From: Ustilago trichophora
Lineage: Eukaryota > Basidiomycota > Ustilaginomycetes > Ustilaginales > Ustilaginaceae
DNA: 64,000 nt
Direction: 5' to 3'
Assembly: GCA_900323505.1 (NCBI GenBank)
Contig: OOIN01000039.1
Coordinates: forward strand, 407,451-471,450
A program made the translations under genes and the position numbers. Below the pieces are notes generated by a model that was not told where the DNA came from, made no database searches, and saw nothing but the letters and a program-made list of their open reading frames with translations. Numbering within the stretch: position 1 is the first letter of the stretch; the number at the start of each line of letters is the position of its first letter. This document shows positions 34,558 to 44,252 of this stretch, piece by piece.

Positions 34558-35190
34558 CTTGAATAGTGTGTGGGGGGGGTGAGCCTTGAGGATGATGGAA
34601 GGATGGCGAAGCGAGAGAGCGAGCTGATCTCGAGAGCGGGTAGCTCACAGTCTGAGCATGGCTTTCCACGCAACACCCATCACACACCACACACCACACC
34701 ATACTGCCAACTTGAGCCAAGTTTTGAGAATTCTCAGCCTTCTGGCTGCCTGTCAATCCCGGAGCCGTGACCAAAGCCAAGGCCCAAACTCGAAATTTTG
34801 CAGAGGGCTTGGATTCACCGATTCGATTAGAAATTCGCTATTCAAAAAGCGCGAATTCGTAGTATTCATTACCAAAGTTAGGACTCACATTTCATCTAGA
34901 TCACGTGAATGAGCAATCAAAACTGTACGTTTGCTAAACAGAATATTTTGGAGCGGAGTAAAGTCGTCGATCTTACACCTTCTTTGTAAAATTCCTCAAC
35001 ACTTTTCGGAACTCGGCAGCGCAATCTCAACCATTTCCGCTCGTTTGTTCTCAAGCAGGGTCTACAAGCAGTGAGTCGGGGCAAGAGGCTCCAGATAAGA
35101 TTGTACAGACACACACACACACACACACACAGAGAGAGAGCAACACTATATGACTGTATATACAGTACACGACGGTGCGAGCTATCCGTT
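34558..35190. promoter_or_regulatory. RPL17 promoter region; CA/GA microsatellite
   Basis: About 630 bp upstream of RPL17 and downstream of the minus-strand hydrolase fusion. A (CA)n tract passing into (GA)n lies at about 35109-35140. No defined ribosomal-gene element is recognised. Confidence 0.45.
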
Positions 35191-36696
35191 TCATGCAAGG
35201 AACTTGAGGACGGGCTGCAACCAAGCTTCCGGGTTGTCACACATGGGCAAGTGGCCAGCATTGGGAATGCTCACAAACTCGGCCTTGGCACCAGCTTCAT
35301 TGAGCTTTGTGGTGAAAGCTTGCAAGGTTTCGGGCAACTTGCCATCTGCCTCACCAGCAAGGAGCAGGTGCCGACTTGAAGAAGCTGTGCTGAACGCTTC
35401 GACAATTCCATCCTTGATCAGGTCGTAGTTCTGCAGGGCTCGTGCACCTGCGGCAAAGCCTTCGACTGGCGTAGTCTTGACCATCTCTTCGGTCCGTGCT
35501 CTGCAGTCTGCGCTGGCCTGCGAACCAGGTCCGTACCATCGCGGCACAGTAACAGAGGCAAGCTCACCCATACCCTTGCTCCTGGCCAAGGCGATGCGCT
35601 CATCCCATGCACCTACATTGGCTGCCGGTGTGCTTGGCTGCGTATCGCATGCTACCAGCCTCTCGTACCTGTCTGGGTGTCGCAAGCCAAACGAGAGAGC
35701 GGTGGCACCTCCCTGCGAGACTCCAATGACAGCGTAAGCCTTCTTGACTGCCAGGCTGTCGAGCAGAAATGCTACGTCATCCGAGAGCTGTGCAATGGTG
35801 CAAGGCTCTGAAGGAACGGCAGAGCTGCCATGACCTCTCTGGTCGTACGAGAGAATGTTGAATCGAGACGAGAGTGCTGGAATGACGGCATCCCACATGG
35901 TCAGGTTGGTCATGAGCGAGTTGATCAACACGATCCATGGCGCGTTCATGCTGTGGAAGTGGACGCGGGTGCTGAGCAGCTGACCATCCGGCAGCTGAAC
36001 TAGGCCCCTGCCTGCCGAGGAGCTGGGTCCAGTGACAGGCAGTTTGAGCGCAGCGGGATCTTGGACGTGCTCGCTGCCCTCTGGCTTGGGCACGGGTACG
36101 TTGGCGCGGTCGTCGACATCGACGGCGACGAGGAAACGGGAGACCATGTTGTAAACTGCAACGGTGAGTGTAGCCTCGGCGACCTTACGGTTGACAAGCT
36201 CGTCACCTTGGAACCCGTCGACCTTACCTTTGTCACCAAGCTCCTTGACATTGTCAGCAAAGGCGGACTTGAGCGATGCAAAGGTAGAGTCCTCGACGCG
36301 CACTTTGGTGGTCATGTCGTCGGCCAGCGCCAAAGCAGCCTTGGCTAAGGGGCTCAGCACCGAAGCTGCCGACAAAGGAGCTCGCACATCACGTACGGCT
36401 GCCAGCTGTGCAGTGGTGCAACCGGCCTGTTCGGCGACAGGGGCATGTTGGATCCACTCAAAGTTGGCCGAGTTGTGAGCGGCGACGCGTAGAATCATCA
36501 TCTCTCGAACATCATCGGGAATCGAGTTCTTGGTCCGGGTGGCTCCTAGGAGAGTGTTCCAGCCGTTGGCGATGGCGGGTGCATTGAGCAGAGAGCCATC
36601 AAGCGGTGTAAGTCCTCGAGCGCCGCGTCGTTCCCTGATGGCATCAGCGATGGGGTCTGCGCCTGCAGCAGGGTATCGGTATGGGATTCGTGGCAT
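35191..36696 (-). CDS. Carboxymuconolactone decarboxylase-like / 3-oxoadipate enol-lactone hydrolase fusion
   Basis: Bifunctional enzyme of the protocatechuate (beta-ketoadipate) branch, by family assignment. ATG at 36696 (MPRIPYRYPAAG), 501 residues; no ATG lies upstream in frame. Residues about 15-200 form a CMD/AhpD-like helical domain with the EW..H motif (E80, H84 in NFEWIQHAPVAEQAG). Residues about 235-501 form an alpha/beta hydrolase similar to PcaD: NSLMTNLTMWDAVIPAL, SYDQRGHGSS, nucleophile elbow GVSQGG (Ser327), acid region LAGEADGKLP, and histidine in NAGHLPMCDNPEAW. No targeting signal, so probably cytosolic. The domain order is CMD first, the reverse of bacterial PcaL. It is divergent from a secreted intradiol dioxygenase. 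The first domain may have drifted to a related function. Confidence 0.88.
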   Translation of the reverse strand: MPRIPYRYPAAGADPIADAIRERRGARGLTPLDGSLLNAPAIANGWNTLLGATRTKNSIPDDVREMMILRVAAHNSANFEWIQHAPVAEQAGCTTAQLAAVRDVRAPLSAASVLSPLAKAALALADDMTTKVRVEDSTFASLKSAFADNVKELGDKGKVDGFQGDELVNRKVAEATLTVAVYNMVSRFLVAVDVDDRANVPVPKPEGSEHVQDPAALKLPVTGPSSSAGRGLVQLPDGQLLSTRVHFHSMNAPWIVLINSLMTNLTMWDAVIPALSSRFNILSYDQRGHGSSAVPSEPCTIAQLSDDVAFLLDSLAVKKAYAVIGVSQGGATALSFGLRHPDRYERLVACDTQPSTPAANVGAWDERIALARSKGMGELASVTVPRWYGPGSQASADCRARTEEMVKTTPVEGFAAGARALQNYDLIKDGIVEAFSTASSSRHLLLAGEADGKLPETLQAFTTKLNEAGAKAEFVSIPNAGHLPMCDNPEAWLQPVLKFLA

Positions 36697-37698
36697 AGTG
36701 AATGATTGTATCGAAATGCAAGGTGCGATGGTGGTCAACAGTTACAAGGTGGAGCAATCTATGTCAAAGGCAACCAGGATAGGGATCGGTGCAACCCCAC
36801 AATTCTTGTGTCTTGTTGCCGGTCACTACGGTGCGGCCCGAGGTGGAGGAAGAATATAAGCATAACGAGCACGGGCCTTGGAAATGGAATAATAGAAGGA
36901 CCCTTTTCGGATATAGCCAAGCGCCGATTGGTCAGAGTGTTTGGTGGAGGATGAAATTTCATCCGCTCAGAAATGAGTTCTGTTTTGTGTACTGTACAGT
37001 ACTGTACGCTCCTCTTGGTTTGGTCTCACCAAATTGTCGTTACGATGATGGTCATGCTATTCCTCCTGAGCTGTGGAAGCTTTGATCTCTTAGCAAAGTT
37101 GATAGCAAATTTGAGCGACAAGCGTTCCTCTCAACCTTGAATCTGAACTAGCACCCTGATGATGGCTGAAACTCATGGTGGAGCACCAACCTTTGTCCAA
37201 CAACAAACGTGACCCAAGAGCGGAAGGCCGAGAGGTGGAAAAATGAAATAAAGTGCAACCGCAAAGAAGAGGGCAAGCCGTGATTTCCTTGAGCAGCGTT
37301 TTAAGCGGTGCAGCGGTGAGAATCCGGGCGTCGAACCAAGCAGCGTGATGTGGGGTTGAAACGAGGGCACAGGAGCGCCGATTGCAAATAGCCGGAAGAA
37401 ATATTGGCCATGGCCTACGATTCTACTTACAAACTCTCTCATGCACCCTGTCGAGTCCCCGCCCTCGTTGTTGCTTGAGAGCTGCTTGAATACGGGTCAC
37501 TATATATGCCATCAACTGACCTCGTCACTTCTCAACAGCGCCACTTGTTTACGTTCTCATCCATTCTTCCGCCTCCCGTCCTTTGCTCCATCGTGGCGAC
37601 TTGACTCGACTCCCTACCCCTACTATATCAACGTCTCCCCCTGGTCTTGAGGCATTTCCCCGCCCCTCCTTTAGCATCGATTGCGCACAAAACGGAAA
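36697..37698. promoter_or_regulatory. Divergent promoter between the two aromatic-catabolism genes
   Basis: 1,002 bp between divergent start codons, long enough for shared regulation. It contains GTACTGTACAGTACTGTAC at 36989-37007 and a CT-rich leader before the dioxygenase. No specific activator site is recognised. Confidence 0.5.
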
Positions 37699-38868
37699 AT
37701 GAAGTTCAGCGCTCCTCTCACTGCTGTGGCTGCGGCCGCTTCTTTGGCACTGCTGCCTTCCGTGTCAGCACATGGTCCCGAGACCAAGGATGAGGTGATC
37801 AAGTTTCTCGACCAGCAACACGCTGCTTACCACTGTGCACCCGCCATCGCTGCCATGACAGCCGCACGAAAGAGGTCATGGGCACAAAAGGTGCTCGGAG
37901 GCGACTCGGTGGAAAACAAGAACCTCTTCATCGACGGCTACTTCGACGATCTCGGCATCGATGGCGCAGTTGCCGCCAAGGGTATCAAGGCACTCGAGGA
38001 GAAGGGCAAGCGCATCATGGCGTGTGACCCTGTGGTCGAGTCCAAAATCCGAAACTCGACATGTGTTCTGTCGCCCGAAACCACCCAGGGTCCCTATTAC
38101 CACACCGAGGACCACCCGATCCGCGCAAACATGGCCGAATGGCAGCTGGGTGTACACTTCCAGATGGATGTCGGTGTAATTGATGTCGACACTTGCGAGC
38201 CCATCCCCAACATCCTCGTCGATCTCTGGCATGCCAATGCCACTGGCCACTACTCGGGCCACCCTGACCCAGCTCCACACCTCAAGGACGAGATCCCCGC
38301 TCAGACCGGTGTGCGCAAGGGTCTGCTCTCGGCTTTCCCTCGCACCAACACGCACGAGCAGTGGCTTCGAGGAGCTCTCCCCACGGACAGGAACGGTGTT
38401 GCCCAGTTCACCAGTGTCTTCCCCGGCTACTATACTGGACGAGCGACACATGTGCACGTCAAGATCCACAACGACTGGCAAGTGCTTCCCAACGGTACCT
38501 TCCGATCGGGCAGATTGATCCACACGGGCCAGTTCTTCTTTGACGATGAGCTCAACATGATGATGGACAAGGTTTGGCCGTACAACACCAACCCTATCGC
38601 TGATCTTCCTGGGCGAGGACGCACTCGCAATTGGGAGGACTCGCTGCAGATCTACCAGGTTTCGCACGACAATGGCTACTTCCCCACATTTGATGTGGAG
38701 AAGCTCGGTGGTGTCATGACCGATGGTCTGATTGGCTACATCACTGTGGGCGTCAACCGTTCGGTGGTGGTCGACGAGACTTGGGTTCCCACCACCGGTG
38801 GAGGCAAGACCAAGCCTTGGGTCCCCACTGACGCTGCTGCGGCCGCGCCTGCTCACGAGGAGCTCTAA
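37699..38868 (+). CDS. Secreted intradiol ring-cleavage dioxygenase
   Basis: Fe(III) enzyme opening catechol-type rings between the two hydroxyls. 389 residues from the ATG at 37699. A signal peptide is evident (MKFSAPLTAVAAAASLALLPSVSA, cleavage near residue 24), so it acts outside the cell or in the wall. Metal ligands are recognisable: Tyr in TQGPYYHTEDHP (Y133/Y134), Tyr in FPGYYTGRATHVHV (Y244/Y245) and His251/His253. The core also has the family segment VDLWHANATGHYSG and several N-glycosylation sites (NATG, NGTF, NRSV). The C-terminus is Ala-rich. Extracellular fungal members act on lignin- or plant-derived catechols and hydroxyquinol; the exact substrate is not readable. Its divergent neighbour encodes later steps of the same pathway type. 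Confidence 0.93.
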   Translation: MKFSAPLTAVAAAASLALLPSVSAHGPETKDEVIKFLDQQHAAYHCAPAIAAMTAARKRSWAQKVLGGDSVENKNLFIDGYFDDLGIDGAVAAKGIKALEEKGKRIMACDPVVESKIRNSTCVLSPETTQGPYYHTEDHPIRANMAEWQLGVHFQMDVGVIDVDTCEPIPNILVDLWHANATGHYSGHPDPAPHLKDEIPAQTGVRKGLLSAFPRTNTHEQWLRGALPTDRNGVAQFTSVFPGYYTGRATHVHVKIHNDWQVLPNGTFRSGRLIHTGQFFFDDELNMMMDKVWPYNTNPIADLPGRGRTRNWEDSLQIYQVSHDNGYFPTFDVEKLGGVMTDGLIGYITVGVNRSVVVDETWVPTTGGGKTKPWVPTDAAAAAPAHEEL

Positions 38869-39480
38869 GCTTGACCAAAATTTGCTGCATCTAAGCAGGT
38901 CACACTGGGTCGCCCTGGTTGCGAATAGCGGTGCGGCTTACTTTTGCCTGCTCCACGCCTTGATTCTGGTGTTGGCACGTCATCTCACCCCACATCTGTA
39001 CAACATGTCTATTCTTTCTTTGGATGATCGCCGAGAAATACGAAGCTGCATTGCATCAAGCTTGTTCCAGTCTGAAATAAAGTTGTACGGGGGTGTCACA
39101 TGAAGTTGTGGGGGTAAGCCGCGCATACAGCAGCTGTCGAGGTGTGCAACGTGTATGCCTCTTTTAATGGTATGGAGTCGAATCTTGACATTGAATCGCG
39201 ACGGAAGCTGTAAGTTGGGCTCAGTTCGAGGCTACGGATCAGTTCGAGGCTACAAGAATCCGATGGGCCTGATCGAGTGTGATAGGCGAGAGAAAAAGTG
39301 AGCTTAGTACTGTACAGCGTGGCTGTCACGTCCTTAGGGCTACCGTTTTCTTTGGCGTTCAAGTACACGCAGTCAAAGCGAACTCTGGGCTTGCATAACG
39401 AGCCAAACAGAAGCATGGTCAAGCCGAGCTCGCCGTTGAGAACAGCGTGGCTTGCCTCGGTCATGTAGCCCCCAAAGGAA

Positions 39481-39535
<55 letters not shown>

Positions 39536-40175
39536 AAAAAGTGCAAGCACGCGACGTTATATGCAGGAAATTCAGAGCTCCGATCCGACAGCACAACGGC
39601 ATGGTTGCAGTTCAGTGCGCCAATGCTTGGAGAGAGAGAGAAAAGAGAGAGAGAGCGGGCGTCGCGCCTTTGTTCTCGCTCTTGCTCTTGCCGACTTGAC
39701 TTAGCTGGCAGCACACGGCAGAATAACTGTAACAGCGTAATGGCTCCTGTCTCTGTGCCATCCCTGTCCACACTGCACATGAAACACGCACCTCATGGCT
39801 CAAGTTTATGCTGACCTTCGTTCCACTCTCCAACTTTGTGTCGTCTCTACAACCTCGTTGCACACCTTCTCTTGCCTAGCATCATCCCGCAGCAGCATCG
39901 GCAGCCATTGCTCGTCCGTCCACCCATACCGATAGCCTTGCAAGTCTCTCTTAGCACAACGTTTCCCTCTGCACCTCACCATACCACCATTGTTGACGCA
40001 CGCCTAGAGCGTTTGAATCAATCCCAGTAGCAAACAAGGAGCTGCTGAACCAGTTCTTCCTCATTCATCGACACCAATCAACCACCACCGATATCAATAC
40101 GACATTGTCACTGTACATCTTACAACCGAACCGACTCGCCTTCGCTTCACCCCTCAAACGGCGCGTATCATCACA
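38869..40175. other. Intergenic with 50-A tract and one palindrome
   Basis: 1.3 kb between tandem genes. It has AGTACTGTACAG at 39306-39317, an uninterrupted run of 50 A at 39484-39533 (then G and six A), and a GA-rich tract at about 39630-39655. The last 350 bp are CT/CA-rich and probably the leader of the next gene. Confidence 0.6.
39484..39533 (+). repeat. Homopolymer A50
   Basis: Fifty consecutive A. No retrogene or target-site duplication is recognisable beside it. The length may be uncertain because homopolymers are error-prone in sequencing. Confidence 0.85.
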
Positions 40176-41882
40176 ATGCCTCGATACATCACGCCAAAAG
40201 CCAGAGCTGGCACCTTGGCGTTGCTCGTCTTGGCTGCAGTCGCACAACAGGCATCGGCTTCCAACCCCCGTCTCAACCGCATTGACTTTGACCTCCAGCG
40301 CAGAGATCCCACCCTTCAGGACGCCCTTCCGCTTTTCGCCGACAGCTTGTCCGACTCTTTCGATCAAAGCCTGCTCAAGCGCCAATCCACCCAGGCTCAA
40401 GACGATATCGTCGCCCTCTCGGCCACTGACCCCATCACTGCGGCGCAACAAGCCGACGCGCTTCCCAACGTCGCCGGCAACGCTGCAGGCAACACCGACA
40501 CAACTTGGAATCTTTTGCAAGGCGATGGCTATTCCAACTTTCCCTGGAACAACAACACTTACTTCAACCCCAGCGCTGCAACCAACGGCTCCGACACAAC
40601 CGGCTGGCAAGCGCTTCCCGACATTCCCGCTTTCACACTAAACCGTACCTTTTCGGTCTACAATGTTTTCAAAAACGAATCCGGCGTCCTGCCCTTCTAC
40701 ATTTCCAACCAAGCCGACAACACCAAAGTGCTTCGTGCCATTGTGGTATGGCCAGGTAAACCACGCGACATTTGGAAGTATGCCAACCTCATGATGAATG
40801 CCAGAAGTGTCGCCGTCTCCGACAACTTCGCTCAGCAAGGTGCCACCAACGACTCGTTCCTCATCGTTGCACCCGCCATGCTCAACCAGATGGACCTTCA
40901 GGCTGGTGCAGCTCGACCCAATGAGATTGTCTTCCATGGCTCTGGCTGGCAGCGCGGCGCACCCTCCAGGAACCCGCCCATGAAACACTCGGTTACCAGC
41001 TATGCCGCTGTTGACCAGCTCATCGACCAACTCATGAACAAAAACACCTACCCCAACCTCAATCAGGTCGTCGTTGCTGGCCACTCGATGGGAGGTCAGG
41101 CTGCTCAGCGATACGCGCTCATGAAGAAGACCAAGGCCTACGACGACAACGTGCGCTTCTGGATCGGCAACCCAGGTTCTTGGGCATGGCTCATCGATTC
41201 GCGTCCCTACATGAACGTCAACGATTCGTGCCAGCCCAACGACGCATGGGATACCTGGCCGTATGGTCTCAATGGTAACCAATCCAAGCTCACGCCTTAC
41301 GCACGACGTGATGTCATTGCCAACAAGACCTATGTCATTGACCGCTTCCTCAACCGTCACATCTCGTATGGCTTGGCACTGCTCGACATTGGAGCTGGTG
41401 ACACTCACTGCCCAGCGCGATGGCAGGGTGGCAACCATTTGGATCGAGGTTCTCAATTCGTGATGCAGTACCAGAACACCACCGCCTTCTACCTCAAGGG
41501 CCAGTTCCCACCCAAGCATACTCTCGATTACATTGCCAACGTTTCGCATCAGGACTACGCCATGTACTCGACCAACAAGTCGATCCAGCGCCTCTTTTAT
41601 GATGATCTCATGGTTCGTAACCCGGATCTCACCAACACCACTAATCCAGGTGACAGGAAGAATCGCACGCGACCCAAGGGTGCCAAGGCGTTCGCCACCC
41701 CGGCTCACGAAAAGGTAGCCATCGGCCTGCTGGCGGGCTCGCTTGGTCTCCTGTTTATCGTGTTCACTGCTCTGCCCATCATCTTTACGGCAGACCACGT
41801 CAAGGACGTTGACACCTCTTGGGACGCACAGAGCTACTTGAGCTCCGAATCGCGAAGGATGCTCGTCGACCGAAAGTGGTGA
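40176..41882 (+). CDS. Secretory, membrane-anchored alpha/beta hydrolase
   Basis: 568 residues, single exon. Signal peptide MPRYITPKARAGTLALLVLAAVAQQASA (cleavage near 28), then a propeptide-like region with dibasic sites (LQRRD, LLKRQ) that could be Kex2-processed. The hydrolase core has IVVWPGKPRDIWKY, the nucleophile elbow GHSMGGQ (Ser304) and a late His-containing segment (NVSHQDYAMY). At least ten N-glycosylation sequons (NNNT, NGSD, NRTF, NESG, NQSK, NKTY, NTTA, NKSI) indicate a lumenal or extracellular position. One transmembrane helix near residues 514-540 (VAIGLLAGSLGLLFIVFTAL) and a short cytosolic tail make it type I. Substrate unknown; no lid or lipase-specific signature is seen. 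Confidence 0.87.
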   Translation: MPRYITPKARAGTLALLVLAAVAQQASASNPRLNRIDFDLQRRDPTLQDALPLFADSLSDSFDQSLLKRQSTQAQDDIVALSATDPITAAQQADALPNVAGNAAGNTDTTWNLLQGDGYSNFPWNNNTYFNPSAATNGSDTTGWQALPDIPAFTLNRTFSVYNVFKNESGVLPFYISNQADNTKVLRAIVVWPGKPRDIWKYANLMMNARSVAVSDNFAQQGATNDSFLIVAPAMLNQMDLQAGAARPNEIVFHGSGWQRGAPSRNPPMKHSVTSYAAVDQLIDQLMNKNTYPNLNQVVVAGHSMGGQAAQRYALMKKTKAYDDNVRFWIGNPGSWAWLIDSRPYMNVNDSCQPNDAWDTWPYGLNGNQSKLTPYARRDVIANKTYVIDRFLNRHISYGLALLDIGAGDTHCPARWQGGNHLDRGSQFVMQYQNTTAFYLKGQFPPKHTLDYIANVSHQDYAMYSTNKSIQRLFYDDLMVRNPDLTNTTNPGDRKNRTRPKGAKAFATPAHEKVAIGLLAGSLGLLFIVFTALPIIFTADHVKDVDTSWDAQSYLSSESRRMLVDRKW

Positions 41883-42038
41883 GCGTCGTAGTCGAGAATC
41901 TCCTAGACCCATCATTGATTGTCTTGAGGTCACATGTACATCGTTTCTCCCGTATACGAGTAGACTTGGAATCCTTTCTGGACTGTCTTTATCTTGTTTT
42001 GTAATTGCATTGCTCGGACATTATCTCATTCTACTCTG

Positions 42039-42299
42039 TCAACTGCACAGCTTTCTAGTGTGAGAATCCTCGAGCCTCATTTGCTCCAAGTTGAACCGTA
42101 CGAATTTGACTGAAGGCATTTGGACCAGAAGCACTTGTGAATCAGGCGGTGAGGCTCTCCCATGGCCAGCAGCCCGGATGGCATGCAATTCTCCCGGTGT
42201 CTTGGGCTGTGCTTGGAAGATGTCGTTGAACTCTTCCTGTGTGCCACCGAGTTGCTCGGTGCGAATGTAGCGGTAGATGCCGTCCTCTGCTGTATTCAT
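42039..42299 (-). CDS. Possible small protein, 86 residues, family not recognised
   Basis: ATG at 42299: MNTAEDGIYRYIRTEQLGG, then EEFNDIFQAQPKTPGELHAIR, ending RKLCS. The frame stays open upstream without an ATG, and CGTCCAG just before the ATG could be a splice acceptor, so a 5' exon may be missing. Composition is more protein-like than in most short frames here, and the position (divergent from PUP2, convergent with the hydrolase) suits a gene. No motif assigns a function. It could still be chance. Confidence 0.35.
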   Translation of the reverse strand: MNTAEDGIYRYIRTEQLGGTQEEFNDIFQAQPKTPGELHAIRAAGHGRASPPDSQVLLVQMPSVKFVRFNLEQMRLEDSHTRKLCS

Positions 42300-42738
42300 C
42301 TGGACGCTATGGCGAGACCCCGCTTTGACAAGATGAACGTGTCGAGTCAAGGTACAGCGCAGCACACGGCATAAACTTAGTGATCGAATTTCGAGAGAGG
42401 GCCTCGCAGTCGCAATAAATTCCAAATTCCAAATTGCGCATCATGTTAGCAACGCGTGTCGGGCCCACTCCAACACTTTTGGGCCAGCTTAAGCTGAGCT
42501 CCACACGCTTCGCACACACCATCTAACTCGACTGTCACTCGCACTCTCTTTCTCTGCTCAGCGTCATCGCTCTGTCAACACCCTATCCGACATTGATTTG
42601 GTCTCGAGTCTCACAGCATCGATCGTACAGGCAACAGCACATCAGCTCCCACCATCAGCTTGCAGTTTACTCTAGACGATCATACATCGCCTGCAACGCT
42701 TCCTCTGATTTCAACCCTCACGAACAGCACAATCTACA

Positions 42739-43817
42739 ATGTTCTTGACAAGGTCCGAGTATGGTGTGTATCAGGCCGTCCGACAAAGCATTACCCACTC
42801 GAGCTGCTCTTGACGGCAGCCACCCTTCTTGACCTCGCCCGCTAACATCTTCTTTGTCGCTTTCTGCTCTGCTCACAGACCGCGGTGTCAACACCTTCTC
42901 ACCCGAGGGTCGTCTCTTCCAGGTCGAATACGCATTGGAGGCCATCAAGCTTGGCTCGGCCACCGTCGGTATCGCAACCAAGGAGGGTGTCGTGCTTGGC
43001 GTAGAGAAGCGAGTGCAGTCCAAGCTGCTCGAGTCGTCGTCGATTGAAAAGATCATGGAGGTGGACCAGCATCTGGGTGCGGCGATGAGTGGTCTCACTG
43101 CCGACGCAAGGACCATGATCGAGCATGCACGCGTCACATCGCAGGGCCACGCTTTCAACTTCGACGAAGAGATCAAGGTTGAATCGGTCACCCAGGCTGT
43201 TTGCGATCTTGCTCTTCGCTTCGGAGAGTCCACAGCAGGCGATGAGGCCATGATGTCAAGGCCTTTCGGTGTTGCTCTCCTCATTGCCGGTATCGATGAG
43301 AAGGGACCACAACTGTGAGTTGATACAAGGCGCTCCTTGCATCTTGATTTGTTGATACTGACACCATTCATTCTGCTTGACCCCTCTTTCTGACTTTATA
43401 GCTTCCACGCCGATCCATCGGGAACGTTTGTGAGGTACGATGCCAAGGCGATTGGCAGCGGCTCGGAAGGTGCACAGTCCGAGTTGCAAGACAAGTACAG
43501 AAAGGTAAGTTGATCTACGAGCATGTCCACTGGCATGGCGCTGAGCACGGTCTTGGCTTTACGGTATCATGATTTGCTGACGCTGCTTGCTATACACGCT
43601 ATCCCATCGTTCGTTTCCGCTGCAACAGGACATGACATTGAAGGAGGCCGAGATTCTCTGCCTGCGCGTCCTGAAGCAGGTCATGGAGGAAAAGTTGGAT
43701 CAGAACAACGTCCAACTTGCCACCGTCACACCGAGAACCGCCAAGGACGGTCGCCAGTCGGGACAGTTTGCCATTATGAAGGAAGACCAACTTCAAGCAT
43801 TGATCGCCGAGATGTAG
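42739..43817 (+). CDS. PUP2: 20S proteasome subunit alpha5
   Basis: Ring subunit of the 20S core. Four exons: 42739-42763, 42879-43314, 43402-43504, 43629-43817; phases 1, 2 and 0 join without a stop; 250 residues. All donors and acceptors are GT/AG (GTGTGT, GTGAGT, GTAAGT). The first exon is only 25 nt and encodes MFLTRSEY. The alpha-type signature follows: [22 protein letters not shown], with [23 protein letters not shown] and [12 protein letters not shown]; the alpha5-specific C-terminal region includes [20 protein letters not shown]. Alpha subunits have no catalytic threonine, as expected. Dense introns contrast with the mostly intronless neighbours. Confidence 0.95.
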
Positions 43818-44252
43818 AGATAGCCACTTGCCGCTGTAACAGGGATTTGTATAGCCTCTATCAAGTTTGAGCCAGCCCAGCATTCATCAGCACATTCTGA
43901 AATGCGTGCTTCTCGCGGACACTACAGTACACTTTGTCACTCGCACCTTGACGTGGGTGGCACGGAATGTCGCTTGTGAGACAGTCAGGCATGTCGGGCC
44001 TGCTGAAGGAGCTCAGACAGAAAGCATGTGGCGTCGCGTGGGTCCGTGCTGTCGACTCAGCCATTTTTGTTGTTGTTTTTTGTTGTTTGTCCTCTATTCC
44101 TTCCTTCCTTTCCATCTTCTTCGCGATTGTATCCGTCCGCTTCCTGGGTTGGTTGTCCTTTGATCTCTCAGAGTCTATCCTAGCAGCCCTCGCGCTTCGC
44201 AAGGCGCATGAGATCCTTGTTGTAAAATCGGAGCAGCCAAGGGTCTCAAGTC
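43818..44252. other. Intergenic, promoter of the F-box gene
   Basis: 435 bp between tandem genes. The second half is pyrimidine-rich (leader). Nothing else recognised. Confidence 0.45.

Noticed and set aside
34295..34780. Polyglutamine-containing minus-strand frame
   Set aside because: Lies across RPL17 exon 1 and intron 1; the Gln run is only the intronic triplet repeat.
39096..39602. Polyphenylalanine/polylysine frames at the A50 tract
   Set aside because: Homopolymer artefacts without any other coding sense.
40638..41933. 431-codon minus-strand frame over the secretory hydrolase gene
   Set aside because: Antisense shadow of a gene with signal peptide, catalytic elbow and transmembrane helix.
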